Shown here: one piece after another, positions 17,619-24,866 of the stretch
Numbering within the stretch: the first letter of the stretch is position 1
How the letters are laid out: every line of letters starts with the position of its first letter
Assembly: GCA_030037785.1 (NCBI GenBank)
Contig: JASHQA010000315.1
Coordinates: 1 to 41,020, forward strand
Direction of reading: 5' to 3'
Length of the DNA: 41,020 bases
From: Streptosporangiaceae bacterium
GTDB lineage: Bacteria; Actinomycetota; Actinomycetes; Streptosporangiales; Streptosporangiaceae
Made by a program: the position numbers and the translations under genes
The notes under the pieces: model-generated
The model's database searches: none
Told to the model about the DNA's origin: nothing
Seen by the model: the letters and a program-made list of their open reading frames with translations, nothing else

Positions 17619-18331
17619 TCGAGGTCAAGGACCTCACGGTCCGATTCGGCGGCGTCACGTCGCTGAACCGGATGAGCGTCACCTTCGAGTCCGGCACCTG
17701 CGGGCTGATCGGGCCCAACGGAGCGGGCAAGACCACGTTCTTCAACGTGCTCAGCGGGTTCGTCCGGCCGAGCGAAGGGACAGTGCACGCGTTCGGCGAC
17801 GACCTGCTGTCGATCATCCACTACCGCCGCGCGCGCTGGGGGCTGCGGCGCACCTTCCAGACCGAGCAGGCGATCGAGGAGCTGTCGGTCTACGACAATG
17901 TCGCGCTCGTGCACGAGCACGCCGGGCACTCCGGAGGGGCGCGGCGCGCCGACGTGCTCGAGGCCATCGCGTTCGTCGGGCTGGACGCCGACCCCGAGGC
18001 GAAGGTCGGCACGCTCGGGGTCGGCCAGCGGCGGCTGGTGGAGGTCGCCAGGGCCGTCGTCGGCCACCCGAAGCTGGTACTACTCGACGAGCCGGCCGCG
18101 GGCCTACCGGACGCCGAGACCCACGCTCTCGCGGAGGTGATCCGGCAGATCCCCGCCCGCACCGGAGCGCTGACGATCCTGGTTGACCACGACATGAGCC
18201 TGGTGTCCGGGTGCTGCGAGACCACGGCCGTGCTGGACTTCGGCGAACTGATCGCGGCCGGGCCGACCGCGCAGGTGCTGCGGGACGAGCGCGTGATGCG
18301 GGCGTACCTGGGCACGGCGGAGGTCGCGTGA
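17615..18331 (+). CDS. ABC importer ATPase, LivG type
   Basis: A 238-residue nucleotide-binding subunit. Walker A is GPNGAGKTT (about 33-41), the Q-loop region reads RTFQTEQ, the signature is LGVGQRRLVEVARA (Gly-Val in place of the usual Ser-Gly), Walker B is LVLLDEPAAGL, and the switch His is in VDHDMSLV. It powers the importer with the LivF-type subunit. The ATG overlaps the LivM stop (ATGA). Its 3' end carries a 20-bp tandem duplication that separates it from the next gene. The LGVGQ signature is slightly unusual but keeps the Gly-Gln. Confidence 0.93.
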   Translation: MIEVKDLTVRFGGVTSLNRMSVTFESGTCGLIGPNGAGKTTFFNVLSGFVRPSEGTVHAFGDDLLSIIHYRRARWGLRRTFQTEQAIEELSVYDNVALVHEHAGHSGGARRADVLEAIAFVGLDADPEAKVGTLGVGQRRLVEVARAVVGHPKLVLLDEPAAGLPDAETHALAEVIRQIPARTGALTILVDHDMSLVSGCCETTAVLDFGELIAAGPTAQVLRDERVMRAYLGTAEVA

Positions 18332-18359
18332 ACACGGCGGAGGTCGCGTGAACACGGCG
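18313..18359 (+). repeat. 20-bp tandem duplication across the LivG/LivF junction
   Basis: The unit CACGGCGGAGGTCGCGTGAA occurs at 18313-18332 and again at 18333-18352, followed by a partial CACGGCG. Each copy carries a GGAGG, a GTG start and a TGA stop. The duplication created a spare start/stop pair between the two ATPase genes. Confidence 0.92.
18328..18351 (+). other. Seven-codon mini-ORF coupling LivG to LivF
   Basis: GTG at 18328 overlaps the LivG stop (TGA 18329-18331). It opens MNTAEVA, and its TGA (18349-18351) overlaps the LivF GTG at 18348. A GGAGG precedes each GTG. Ribosomes could pass LivG, mini-ORF, LivF by two successive stop-start events. Whether the peptide is made is unknown. 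Confidence 0.5.
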
Positions 18360-19106
18360 ATGGACGGGAACGCGGTGCTCGAACTACGCGGCCTCACGGT
18401 CGAGCGCGGCAGCCGGGCCGTAGTCAGGGACGTGTCGATAGACATCCCGGCCGCCGACATCACCGCGCTGCTCGGCCCCAACGGGGCCGGGAAGTCGTCC
18501 CTGGTGCTGGCCGTCGGCGGGGTGTTGCGGCCGGTCGGCGGCTCGGTTCGGATGAACGGCCGGGACCTAGCCCGGCAGCGTCCCGAGCTGATCAGGCGCG
18601 CGGGCGTGGCGATCGTGCCGGAGGGCCGCAGGCTGCTGCCCGATCTCACCGTCGAGGACAACATCCGGGTCGCCGCTTACTCACTGTCGGCCGAAGCGGC
18701 CAAGACCGGCCGGGACCGGGTGCTAGAGCTGTTCCCCGAGCTCACCCGGCGGCTGTCCGCGCCGGCCCGTGCGCTGTCGGGTGGCGAGCAGCAGATGCTC
18801 GTGCTGGCGCAGGCACTCATCTCTGCACCGCGTTACCTGCTGATTGACGAGCTGTCGCTGGGCCTCGCGCCAGTCGTCATCAACCGGCTGCTGCCGACCA
18901 TCCGCGAGGTGGCAGCGGACGGCATCGGCGTGCTGCTGATCGAGCAGTTCGCCGCCGTCGCGCTCGGCCTCGCGACCCGGGCGTACATCCTGGAGGGTGG
19001 CCGGATCCGGTTCTCCGGACCCGCGAGCGACCTCCGCGACCAGCCCGAGTTGCTGCGATCGGCCTACCTGCTGCGTGGCAGCCAGGATCTGCCCGCAGCC
19101 GAGTGA
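18348..19106 (+). CDS. ABC importer ATPase, LivF type
   Basis: A 252-residue nucleotide-binding subunit. Walker A is GPNGAGKSS (about 44-52), the region IVPEGRRLLPDLTVEDN is characteristic of LivF, the signature is LSGGEQQMLVLAQAL, and Walker B is LLIDELSLGLAP. It pairs with the LivG-type subunit to energise the two permeases. The GTG start overlaps the stop of the preceding mini-ORF and has GGAGG 6 bases upstream. An ATG at 18360 is a possible internal start. It is the last gene of the importer cluster and is followed by hairpins. Confidence 0.92.
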   Translation: MNTAMDGNAVLELRGLTVERGSRAVVRDVSIDIPAADITALLGPNGAGKSSLVLAVGGVLRPVGGSVRMNGRDLARQRPELIRRAGVAIVPEGRRLLPDLTVEDNIRVAAYSLSAEAAKTGRDRVLELFPELTRRLSAPARALSGGEQQMLVLAQALISAPRYLLIDELSLGLAPVVINRLLPTIREVAADGIGVLLIEQFAAVALGLATRAYILEGGRIRFSGPASDLRDQPELLRSAYLLRGSQDLPAAE

Positions 19107-19152
19107 TCATGTTTCGCTTGGCCCTGTGTGCTAGCGCACAACGCAGGAAACC

Positions 19153-19187
19153 TGCCGCCTGGCGGCAAGGACTGGCCTGCGGGCAGG
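19153..19187 (+). terminator. Possible hairpin terminator after the ABC importer
   Basis: Two adjacent inverted repeats lie 47 bases after the LivF stop: TGCCGCC/GGCGGCA (19153-19167, one-base centre) and CCTGC/GCAGG (19176-19187). The outer CCTGCC (19151-19156) and GGCAGG (19182-19187) could pair instead. There is no T-run, as is common for actinobacterial terminators. Confidence 0.4.
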
Positions 19188-19239
19188 AGTTCTCCGGTAA
19201 CCTACGGTTGAGTGGCAAGCGCAGTCGCGCGGAATTTGT

Positions 19240-19254
19240 GTCCTGACACAGGAC
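19240..19254 (+). promoter_or_regulatory. Inverted repeat GTCCTG-ACA-CAGGAC upstream of the PucR-type gene
   Basis: A perfect 6-bp inverted repeat with a 3-base centre, about 85 bases before the regulator start. Its right arm (CAGGA) matches the start of the three direct repeats that follow at 19265. It is a candidate operator for the regulator or another dimeric repressor. Confidence 0.5.
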
Positions 19255-19264
19255 GCGAATGGGT

Positions 19265-19315
19265 CAGGAGACACAGCGAGCCAGGAGACACAGCGACGCA
19301 GGAGACACAGGGCAG
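19265..19315 (+). repeat. Three direct repeats with exact 17-bp period upstream of the PucR-type gene
   Basis: CAGGAGACACAG occurs at 19265-19276, 19282-19293 and 19299-19310, with a 5-base variable tail each (CGAGC, CGACG, GGCAG). The spacing is exactly 17 bp, near 1.6 helical turns. They lie 28 bases before the regulator start. Spaced direct repeats in a promoter region suggest regulator binding sites, but a neutral slippage repeat is possible. Confidence 0.65.
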
Positions 19316-19337
19316 CTCGGCGGTGGCGGTCTAGGTT

Positions 19338-20792
19338 ATGTCTCAGATGCAGGCCTCACACGTTGCCCGCCAGCCCGCGGTGGTGCTGGATGAGCGGGCC
19401 GTTCAGCGTGAGAACGCGCTGCTGCGCGAGCTGGTGACGGTCTATCAGCACCTCACGGGTCTCACCCTGCAGGACGCGGACGTGTCCACGGTTCTCCAGT
19501 TGCTCGCCACTCGTACCGCCGCCACCGTCGCGGTCGTCAGCCGCGGCCTCGAGGTCCTCGCCGCAGCCGGGCCCGACCGCACTGACGACGAGGTGGCCGC
19601 GACCGTCAGAGACTACGTGGCAGCGAGAAGGCTCGGTACGGTGCTCAACAGCACCGCCCAGACGCGCCGGTCGCTCCGCCTGCCCGACACCGCCGACTCG
19701 GCAGGCGTCATCGTGGCGCCCATTCTGGTAGGCGACGACGTGCCGGCCTACCTGCTTACGTTCAGCAAAGCGGACGCGGACGGCGGCGACATGAGCCTGC
19801 TCGTGACCGAGCACGCGGCGACCATCTGCGGGGTCATCCTCGGCCGCGAGCGGGTAGTCGCAGCGGCTGCCCGGCAGGTACGTGACGACCTGGTCGAGGG
19901 ACTGCTGCTCGGCACCAGCCACGGCAACGGCGAGGTCGGCCGGTGGGCTCGCCATCTCGGCTATGACGCCAGCCGCGAACACCGCATCCTGGCGGTCGCC
20001 ATCGAGACGACCGGTTCCGCCGGCGCCTCGGGCAGCGCCGCCGCGCTCTGGAAGCGGGTGGCGACCGCGATCGATCACTTCTTCGCCTCCCGAATGCCCG
20101 GCGCGATCATCGCGATCCGCGAGGCCGAGGTCGTGATTGTGGTCCCCGACCCGGAGGGCTCGGGCAACTCCGGGGGGTCGTCCCCCCGGGCCGGCATCGC
20201 GGGGGGCTCCGGGGGGTCGTCCCCCCGGGCCGGTACCGCACCGTCTGCCACCGAGGCGAGTCGGCTCGCCACGGTCTGCCTGGCCCGGATGCGGGACCTG
20301 TTTCCCGAGGCCGTGGTCACCATCGGCATCGGCGGCTCATGCCGGGACCCGGCCGAAATCGCGCGCTCGTACGGACAGGCTCGGCGCACCATCGACGCTG
20401 TCGTGCGGCTCGGACGGCAGGGCCAGGCGGTGGCCTTCGAAGACCTCGGCATCCACCGGCTGCTGCTCCAGGTGCCCGACCTGGCGGAGCTGAAGTCGTT
20501 CGCGGCCGAGATTCTGGGCGAGCTCGACCGGCAGGATCCGCAGCGCGGCGCCGAGCTGCTGGCAACGCTTGCCTGCTACTTCCGGGAGAACAGCAGCCCG
20601 CAGCGCACGGCGCAGAGCCTCCACGTACACCCCAACACCGTCGCCTACCGGATCAGGCGGGTGCAGGAGATCACCGGGCTGCGGCTCGACACCTACCGGG
20701 ACCGACTGATGGCCCAGATCGCGATCGAGATCGTGGCCGCCACCGAGGGTGGCATGGACCCGCTGCACACAGCGGAGAGGATGCCGAGATGA
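19338..20792 (+). CDS. PucR-family transcriptional regulator
   Basis: A 484-residue regulator. The N-terminal half (about 25-180) begins with a helical QRENALLRELVTVYQHLTG segment and a GAF-like sensing domain. A GGDEF-like linker domain follows. The C-terminal PucR helix-turn-helix (about 410-470) contains SPQRTAQSLHVHPNTVAYRIRR. PucR-type proteins are one-component regulators of purine, amine or amino-acid catabolism. A Gly/Ser-rich insert near residues 275-298 is built from two 13-residue repeats. The stop overlaps the next ATG (ATGA), so it is co-translated with the methyltransferase/reductase it may control. The repeats at 19240-19315 are candidate binding sites. Confidence 0.88.
   Translation: MSQMQASHVARQPAVVLDERAVQRENALLRELVTVYQHLTGLTLQDADVSTVLQLLATRTAATVAVVSRGLEVLAAAGPDRTDDEVAATVRDYVAARRLGTVLNSTAQTRRSLRLPDTADSAGVIVAPILVGDDVPAYLLTFSKADADGGDMSLLVTEHAATICGVILGRERVVAAAARQVRDDLVEGLLLGTSHGNGEVGRWARHLGYDASREHRILAVAIETTGSAGASGSAAALWKRVATAIDHFFASRMPGAIIAIREAEVVIVVPDPEGSGNSGGSSPRAGIAGGSGGSSPRAGTAPSATEASRLATVCLARMRDLFPEAVVTIGIGGSCRDPAEIARSYGQARRTIDAVVRLGRQGQAVAFEDLGIHRLLLQVPDLAELKSFAAEILGELDRQDPQRGAELLATLACYFRENSSPQRTAQSLHVHPNTVAYRIRRVQEITGLRLDTYRDRLMAQIAIEIVAATEGGMDPLHTAERMPR
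20168..20233 (+). repeat. 39-bp direct repeat with G6/C6 hairpins inside the PucR-type gene
   Basis: Two copies (20168-20194 and 20207-20233) of CTCC-G6-TCGT-C6-GGGCCGG with a 39-base period. Each contains a perfect GGGGGG-TCGT-CCCCCC stem-loop. In frame, they encode the GGSSPRAG repeat of the regulator linker. The hairpins could pause polymerase or cause sequencing errors. Confidence 0.85.
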
Positions 20793-22624
20793 GCGGCTCC
20801 GAGCTGGCGACAGCGCTGCGCGACCGGGTGCTCATCTGTGACGGCGCGATGGGCACCATGCTGCACGCGGCGGGCAACTCGCTGGATCGAGCGCTGACCG
20901 AGCTCAACCTGTCCAACCCCGGCCTGGTGAGCACCATTCACGACAGCTACCTCAGCGCGGGCGCAGACGTCATCCTCACCAACACGTTCGGTGCCAGTCG
21001 GCTGCGGCTCGCTGACCAGGGCTTCGGTGACCTGGTCGGTGAGATCAATCAGGCCGGCGCACGGCTCGCCCGGCGAGCACGGGACGCAGCCGGGCGGCCG
21101 GTTTTCGTGGCCGGCTCCGTGAGCCCGGCGGTGACCCCGAGCCTGCGCCGCCGGGTAGAACGGGCGGTTCGCGTCGAGGCATTGCGAGAGCAGATCGAGG
21201 TACTCGATCGCAGCGGTGTGGACGCCATCATGCTGGAGACATTCGGCTACCTGGAGGAGCTGGCCGAGGCCGTGGCCGTAGCGGCCGAGATTTCCGCGCT
21301 GCCCATCATCGCGCAGGCGACGTTCGCGAGCGACGGCCGGACGCTCGGCGGGGAGAGCCCGCGCGAGGTCGCCGAGGTGCTGAACGGGCTGCAGATCGCG
21401 GCGCTCGGGACTAACTGCACCCTCGGCCCGCAGGGCACGCTGTCGGTGATCGAGGCGCTCGTGCCGCACACGCACCTGCCGGTCAGCGCGCAGCCCAACG
21501 CTGGCCTGCCGCGCCGCGTCGGAAGCCGCCGGTTCGAATACAGCGCCGATGACCAGTACTTCGCGCGGTACGCCCGGCGGCTCGTTGAGGCCGGCGCTGT
21601 CCTGGTCGGCGGCTGCTGTGGTACGACGCCGTCTCAGATCCAGGCCGCGGCCGCGGAGCTCGGCGGGCTGACGCCCGTGCGTGTCGCCCAGCCCGCCCGG
21701 GCGCGGGCTGGGCGACGCCCGGAGCCGCCGGTCACCCTCTCGCCGTCCGGCGGGCTCGGCGAGCACCTGGCGGCCGGCACCTTCGCGGTCGCCGCGTCGC
21801 TCCCGGCACCGCTCGGCGGCATCGCGGACGAGGCAACTGAGCACGCCGTTCGGCTGCGTGCGCGCGGCATCGACACGTTCTTCCTCGCCTCCCGGCAGAG
21901 CCCGCGCGCCCAGCTCAGCTCCATCGACCTGGCGTTCCAGCTGCAGCAGCGGCTCGATGTCGACGCGATCGCGACGGTCACGACCTGGGACAAGACGATC
22001 ATGGCCCTGCAGGCTGATCTGCTCGGTGCGAACGCGCTCGGCATCAGGACCATCGCCTGCGAGACTGGCAACCCGCCGCTACTTGGCGACTATCCAAACG
22101 TGGACGGAATCTGGGACGTCGACTCGGTCGGCCTGGTGGAGCTGGTGGCCGGGCTCAACAAGGGCATCGACTGCAACGGGCTGCCGCTGGCGACCAGGAC
22201 CGGCTTTCTCGCCGGCGCCAGGTTCAACCCCGGCGCGGCGGACCTCGACGCTGAGATTGCCCGCACACTGCGGAAGATCAGCGCCGGTGCGCAGTTCCTG
22301 ATCAGCCGCCCCATCCACGAACTTGACGGGCTGCGCCGGGTGGTGGCCGGACTCGCCGGGGCCGACGTCCCGGTCCTCGTCTCGGTCGTGCCACTGCGCA
22401 GCTTCGAACAAGCCGACTATCTCAGCCACGAGGTGCCCGACGTCCGGATCCCCGCGACCGCACTCCGGGCACTCGAGCAGGCGGGCCCAGACGCGGCACG
22501 GACCGGAGTGGGCATGGCGGCCGAGTTGCTCGCCGCGGCTGGCCCGCTCGTGCAGGGCGCGGTGCTGGCGCTGCCGGCCGACGATGCCGCTGGGGTTGAC
22601 CTGCTGCTGAGCGCCCTGCCGTAG
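20789..22624 (+). CDS. Bifunctional homocysteine S-methyltransferase / methylenetetrahydrofolate reductase
   Basis: A 611-residue two-domain enzyme. The N-terminal homocysteine methyltransferase domain (about 1-290) has DGAMGTML, the zinc ligands Cys210 (LGTNC) and Cys276-Cys277 (VGGCCGTT). The C-terminal methylenetetrahydrofolate reductase barrel (about 325-605) has ATVTTWDKTIMALQADLLGANALG and ARFNPGA. The same fusion is known from Bacillus YitJ. It would make methyl-tetrahydrofolate or methylate homocysteine to methionine with a folate or another methyl donor. The ATG at 20789 overlaps the regulator stop, which suggests dedicated control. The donor used by the N-terminal domain cannot be deduced. 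Confidence 0.9.
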   Translation: MSGSELATALRDRVLICDGAMGTMLHAAGNSLDRALTELNLSNPGLVSTIHDSYLSAGADVILTNTFGASRLRLADQGFGDLVGEINQAGARLARRARDAAGRPVFVAGSVSPAVTPSLRRRVERAVRVEALREQIEVLDRSGVDAIMLETFGYLEELAEAVAVAAEISALPIIAQATFASDGRTLGGESPREVAEVLNGLQIAALGTNCTLGPQGTLSVIEALVPHTHLPVSAQPNAGLPRRVGSRRFEYSADDQYFARYARRLVEAGAVLVGGCCGTTPSQIQAAAAELGGLTPVRVAQPARARAGRRPEPPVTLSPSGGLGEHLAAGTFAVAASLPAPLGGIADEATEHAVRLRARGIDTFFLASRQSPRAQLSSIDLAFQLQQRLDVDAIATVTTWDKTIMALQADLLGANALGIRTIACETGNPPLLGDYPNVDGIWDVDSVGLVELVAGLNKGIDCNGLPLATRTGFLAGARFNPGAADLDAEIARTLRKISAGAQFLISRPIHELDGLRRVVAGLAGADVPVLVSVVPLRSFEQADYLSHEVPDVRIPATALRALEQAGPDAARTGVGMAAELLAAAGPLVQGAVLALPADDAAGVDLLLSALP

Positions 22625-22733
22625 CCAGCGCACCGGCCCCCGGGCCACGGTCGCGACGATCACCCGACGCGACCTGAAGAGGCACTTCCTAGGCGACACG
22701 TGGAAATACGGGCATTGAGCGGGATGCGGTGCA

Positions 22734-22745
22734 CAATGATCATTG
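22734..22745 (+). promoter_or_regulatory. Perfect 12-bp palindrome CAATGATCATTG
   Basis: A perfect palindrome in the 151-base gap between the methyltransferase gene and the small membrane protein. It ends 30 bases before the ATG at 22776, so it would overlap or follow the promoter. It is a candidate operator. The rest of the gap shows nothing else clear. Confidence 0.45.
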
Positions 22746-22775
22746 CCCGCACACGAGCGCTGGAGGAGCCAGGTC

Positions 22776-22928
22776 ATGGTGAAAAAGGTCCTAGTGTGGG
22801 CGCTCGTCGTCTTCGTTGTCTTCTACCTGCTCAGCGATCCGAACGGCGCCGCCGCCTTCGTCTCGCACGTCCTGCACGGCCTGAGATCGGCTGGCACGTC
22901 GCTGTCGACGTTCGTCAGCAAGCTCTAG
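22776..22928 (+). CDS. Small single-helix membrane protein (50 aa)
   Basis: A 50-residue protein: basic start MVKK, one strongly hydrophobic helix (about residues 5-20) and a short amphipathic tail (HVLHGLRSAGTSLSTFVSKL) outside or at the membrane surface. The ATG at 22776 is preceded by a strong GGAGGAG about 8 bases upstream, which decides the start over the longer open frame from 22743. It resembles small hypothetical membrane proteins common in actinobacteria. Function unknown. It is flanked by a palindrome and a hairpin, so it is probably its own transcription unit. Confidence 0.7.
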   Translation: MVKKVLVWALVVFVVFYLLSDPNGAAAFVSHVLHGLRSAGTSLSTFVSKL

Positions 22929-22937
22929 GGCGCATCC

Positions 22938-22966
22938 GCGAGGGCCGCCGGAGTAACCGCCCTCGC
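22938..22966 (+). terminator. Stem-loop after the small membrane protein gene
   Basis: GCGAGGGC (22938-22945) pairs perfectly with GCCCTCGC (22959-22966) across a 13-base loop, 10 bases after the stop at 22928. There is no T-run. Position and strength suggest a terminator of the actinobacterial type. Confidence 0.55.
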
Positions 22967-23107
22967 CAGGCGCGCCGCCGACAATCGGCTAGGTCCGGTC
23001 GGGCGAAGGTTTGAGCTTGGTCCGAGGCGCTTCGCGACCCTGAACTGTCAGCGGCATCCGATACTATGAGCGATAACTGCTCCTCGACCTAGGCGGTGAT
23101 CAGACAC

Positions 23108-24862
23108 ATGAGCGAGGACGACCTCTTCGGCGGCCTCGCCGCGCCGCCACCCGAGGCCAGCGGGCCCGACGGCCGCCTGGTCACCGAACCCCTGCGGGCA
23201 GCCCACGAGGTGCCGGACCAGTGGCCGAGCGACGACGACGAGTACCTGCACCCGCCTGCCGAGGAGGCTTGGTGGCGGCCCGGTGAGTTCTGCGGTAGCG
23301 ACGAGGAGGAGTACGCAGCCTGGCTCGCCGGGATGCCCGACGACATCCGCGCCGACTACCTGGCCGGCCCGTACACCGGCGCCGGAGAAGCGATCCCGCC
23401 GGGGTTCACGCACCGCGACCTCGGTGGACCATCCGGCGCTGGGTTCGCCGCCGGCGGGGCGCTAGATCAGCTCGCGCCCGGCCCGGGGCTGGCCTCGGCA
23501 CTGGCCCGCGCCACCGCGGACGGCTACGACGGGCTGACCGACTCCGAGCAGATCGGCGTGCTGCTCGGCTGGCAGCGCCAGGCCGCCTGGGCACAGGCCG
23601 GCCTGGCCGCCGCGCTCATCGGAGTGCGCGACCGACGGCTGTCGCAGTCGAGCCGGCCAGGCTCGTCACGAGTGGCTGACCACATCACTGACGAGGTGGC
23701 GACCGCGCTGCGACTGACCAGCCTGTCCGCGGGCAGGCTGCTCGGCGTGGCCGTGGGGCTGGACCGGCTACCGCCGGTGGCCGCGGCGCTCGCCGCCGGC
23801 CAGATCGACTGGGCGAAGGCCTGCCTGCTGGTAGGCGAGCTCGCCGTCCTCGCCGACGAGCAGGCGCTCGACATCGCCATCCGGCTCCTGTGCCGGGCCG
23901 GTGAGCAGACCACCGGTCAGCTGCGAGCGGCACTAGCCCGCGAGATCCTGACCGCCGACCCGAAAGCAGCCGAGCGGCGCAAGAACGAGGGCCGCAAGGA
24001 CACCAGGGTCGAGTGCTGGCACGAGCCGTCCGGAAACGCCGTCCTGGCGGGCCGTGAGTTGCGGCCAGCGGACGCGATCGCCGCCGACGCACAGCTGACC
24101 GCTGACGCCCACTGGCTGCGGAACCGCGGCATGCCCGGCACGCTCGCCGAACTCCGCGCCGCCGCCTACGTCACCCGACTGAGCGGCCGTGACCTGGCCA
24201 GCGTGCTGCCCGGCACCGACGTCAACGGCGGCAGCAGCCCGGCCGATCCACCCGGCGGCACGATCAACCTCACAATGCCGCTGTCGGCGTTCGCTGGTCT
24301 CACCGACCACCCAGCCGAGGTTGCTGGCCACGGTGTCGTCGACGCGGCTACCGGCCGCGATCTGGCCGCCCGCTTCGCCGCGACCGCGCGGTGGTGCCTG
24401 ACCCTCACCGACACCGATGGCCGGGCTGTCGCGCACGCCTGTGCCCGGCGCGGCCACCACTCCTGCCGGCTCGGGCCGGGCCGACCCGAGCCCACGATCC
24501 GCTGGGCCGCCGGGCTTCGCGACCGCCTCCAGTACCTGGAGACCGGGACCTGCAGCCACTCGCGCCGGTCAGCCAGCTACACCCCGCCCGCGGCGCTGCG
24601 CCATCTCGTCGAGATCCGGCAGCGGACGTGCTGCGCGCCTGGCTGCCGACGACCTGCCGCACGATGTGACATCGACCACACGGTGCCGTTCGACCAGGGC
24701 GGCATCACCTGTGCCTGCAACATCGCGCCCTGCTGCCGACGCCACCATCGCTGTAAACAAGTGCCCGGCTGGCACGTCTCGCAGGACCAGCCCGGAGTCA
24801 TGACCTGGCTGCTGCCGGGTGCCCGCAGCTACGTCACCGCCGGCGACCCCTACCCGGTCTAG
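23108..24862 (+). CDS. DUF222 and HNH endonuclease domain protein (13E12-repeat type)
   Basis: A 584-residue protein. An acidic N-terminal region (about 1-130) precedes a DUF222 domain (about 140-420). A C-terminal HNH nuclease domain (about 490-560) shows CCAPGCRRPAARCDIDH, CACNIAPCCRRHH and Cys pairs that hold a structural zinc. These proteins occur in many copies in actinobacterial genomes (13E12 repeat family of mycobacteria) and may behave as mobile or variable elements; their role is unresolved. The ATG at 23108 is preferred; a GTG at 23096 adds four residues. It converges with the minus-strand operon, with 4 bases between stops. Confidence 0.9.
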   Translation: MSEDDLFGGLAAPPPEASGPDGRLVTEPLRAAHEVPDQWPSDDDEYLHPPAEEAWWRPGEFCGSDEEEYAAWLAGMPDDIRADYLAGPYTGAGEAIPPGFTHRDLGGPSGAGFAAGGALDQLAPGPGLASALARATADGYDGLTDSEQIGVLLGWQRQAAWAQAGLAAALIGVRDRRLSQSSRPGSSRVADHITDEVATALRLTSLSAGRLLGVAVGLDRLPPVAAALAAGQIDWAKACLLVGELAVLADEQALDIAIRLLCRAGEQTTGQLRAALAREILTADPKAAERRKNEGRKDTRVECWHEPSGNAVLAGRELRPADAIAADAQLTADAHWLRNRGMPGTLAELRAAAYVTRLSGRDLASVLPGTDVNGGSSPADPPGGTINLTMPLSAFAGLTDHPAEVAGHGVVDAATGRDLAARFAATARWCLTLTDTDGRAVAHACARRGHHSCRLGPGRPEPTIRWAAGLRDRLQYLETGTCSHSRRSASYTPPAALRHLVEIRQRTCCAPGCRRPAARCDIDHTVPFDQGGITCACNIAPCCRRHHRCKQVPGWHVSQDQPGVMTWLLPGARSYVTAGDPYPV

Positions 24863-24866
24863 AGCG

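Noticed and set aside
19265-19315. CRISPR-like array
   Set aside because: Repeats are only 12 bases with 5-base gaps and three copies; no cas genes occur.
23108-24862. DUF222-HNH gene as evidence of a prophage or intein
   Set aside because: No phage genes, splice motifs or attachment repeats flank it; such genes are normal multicopy members of actinobacterial chromosomes.
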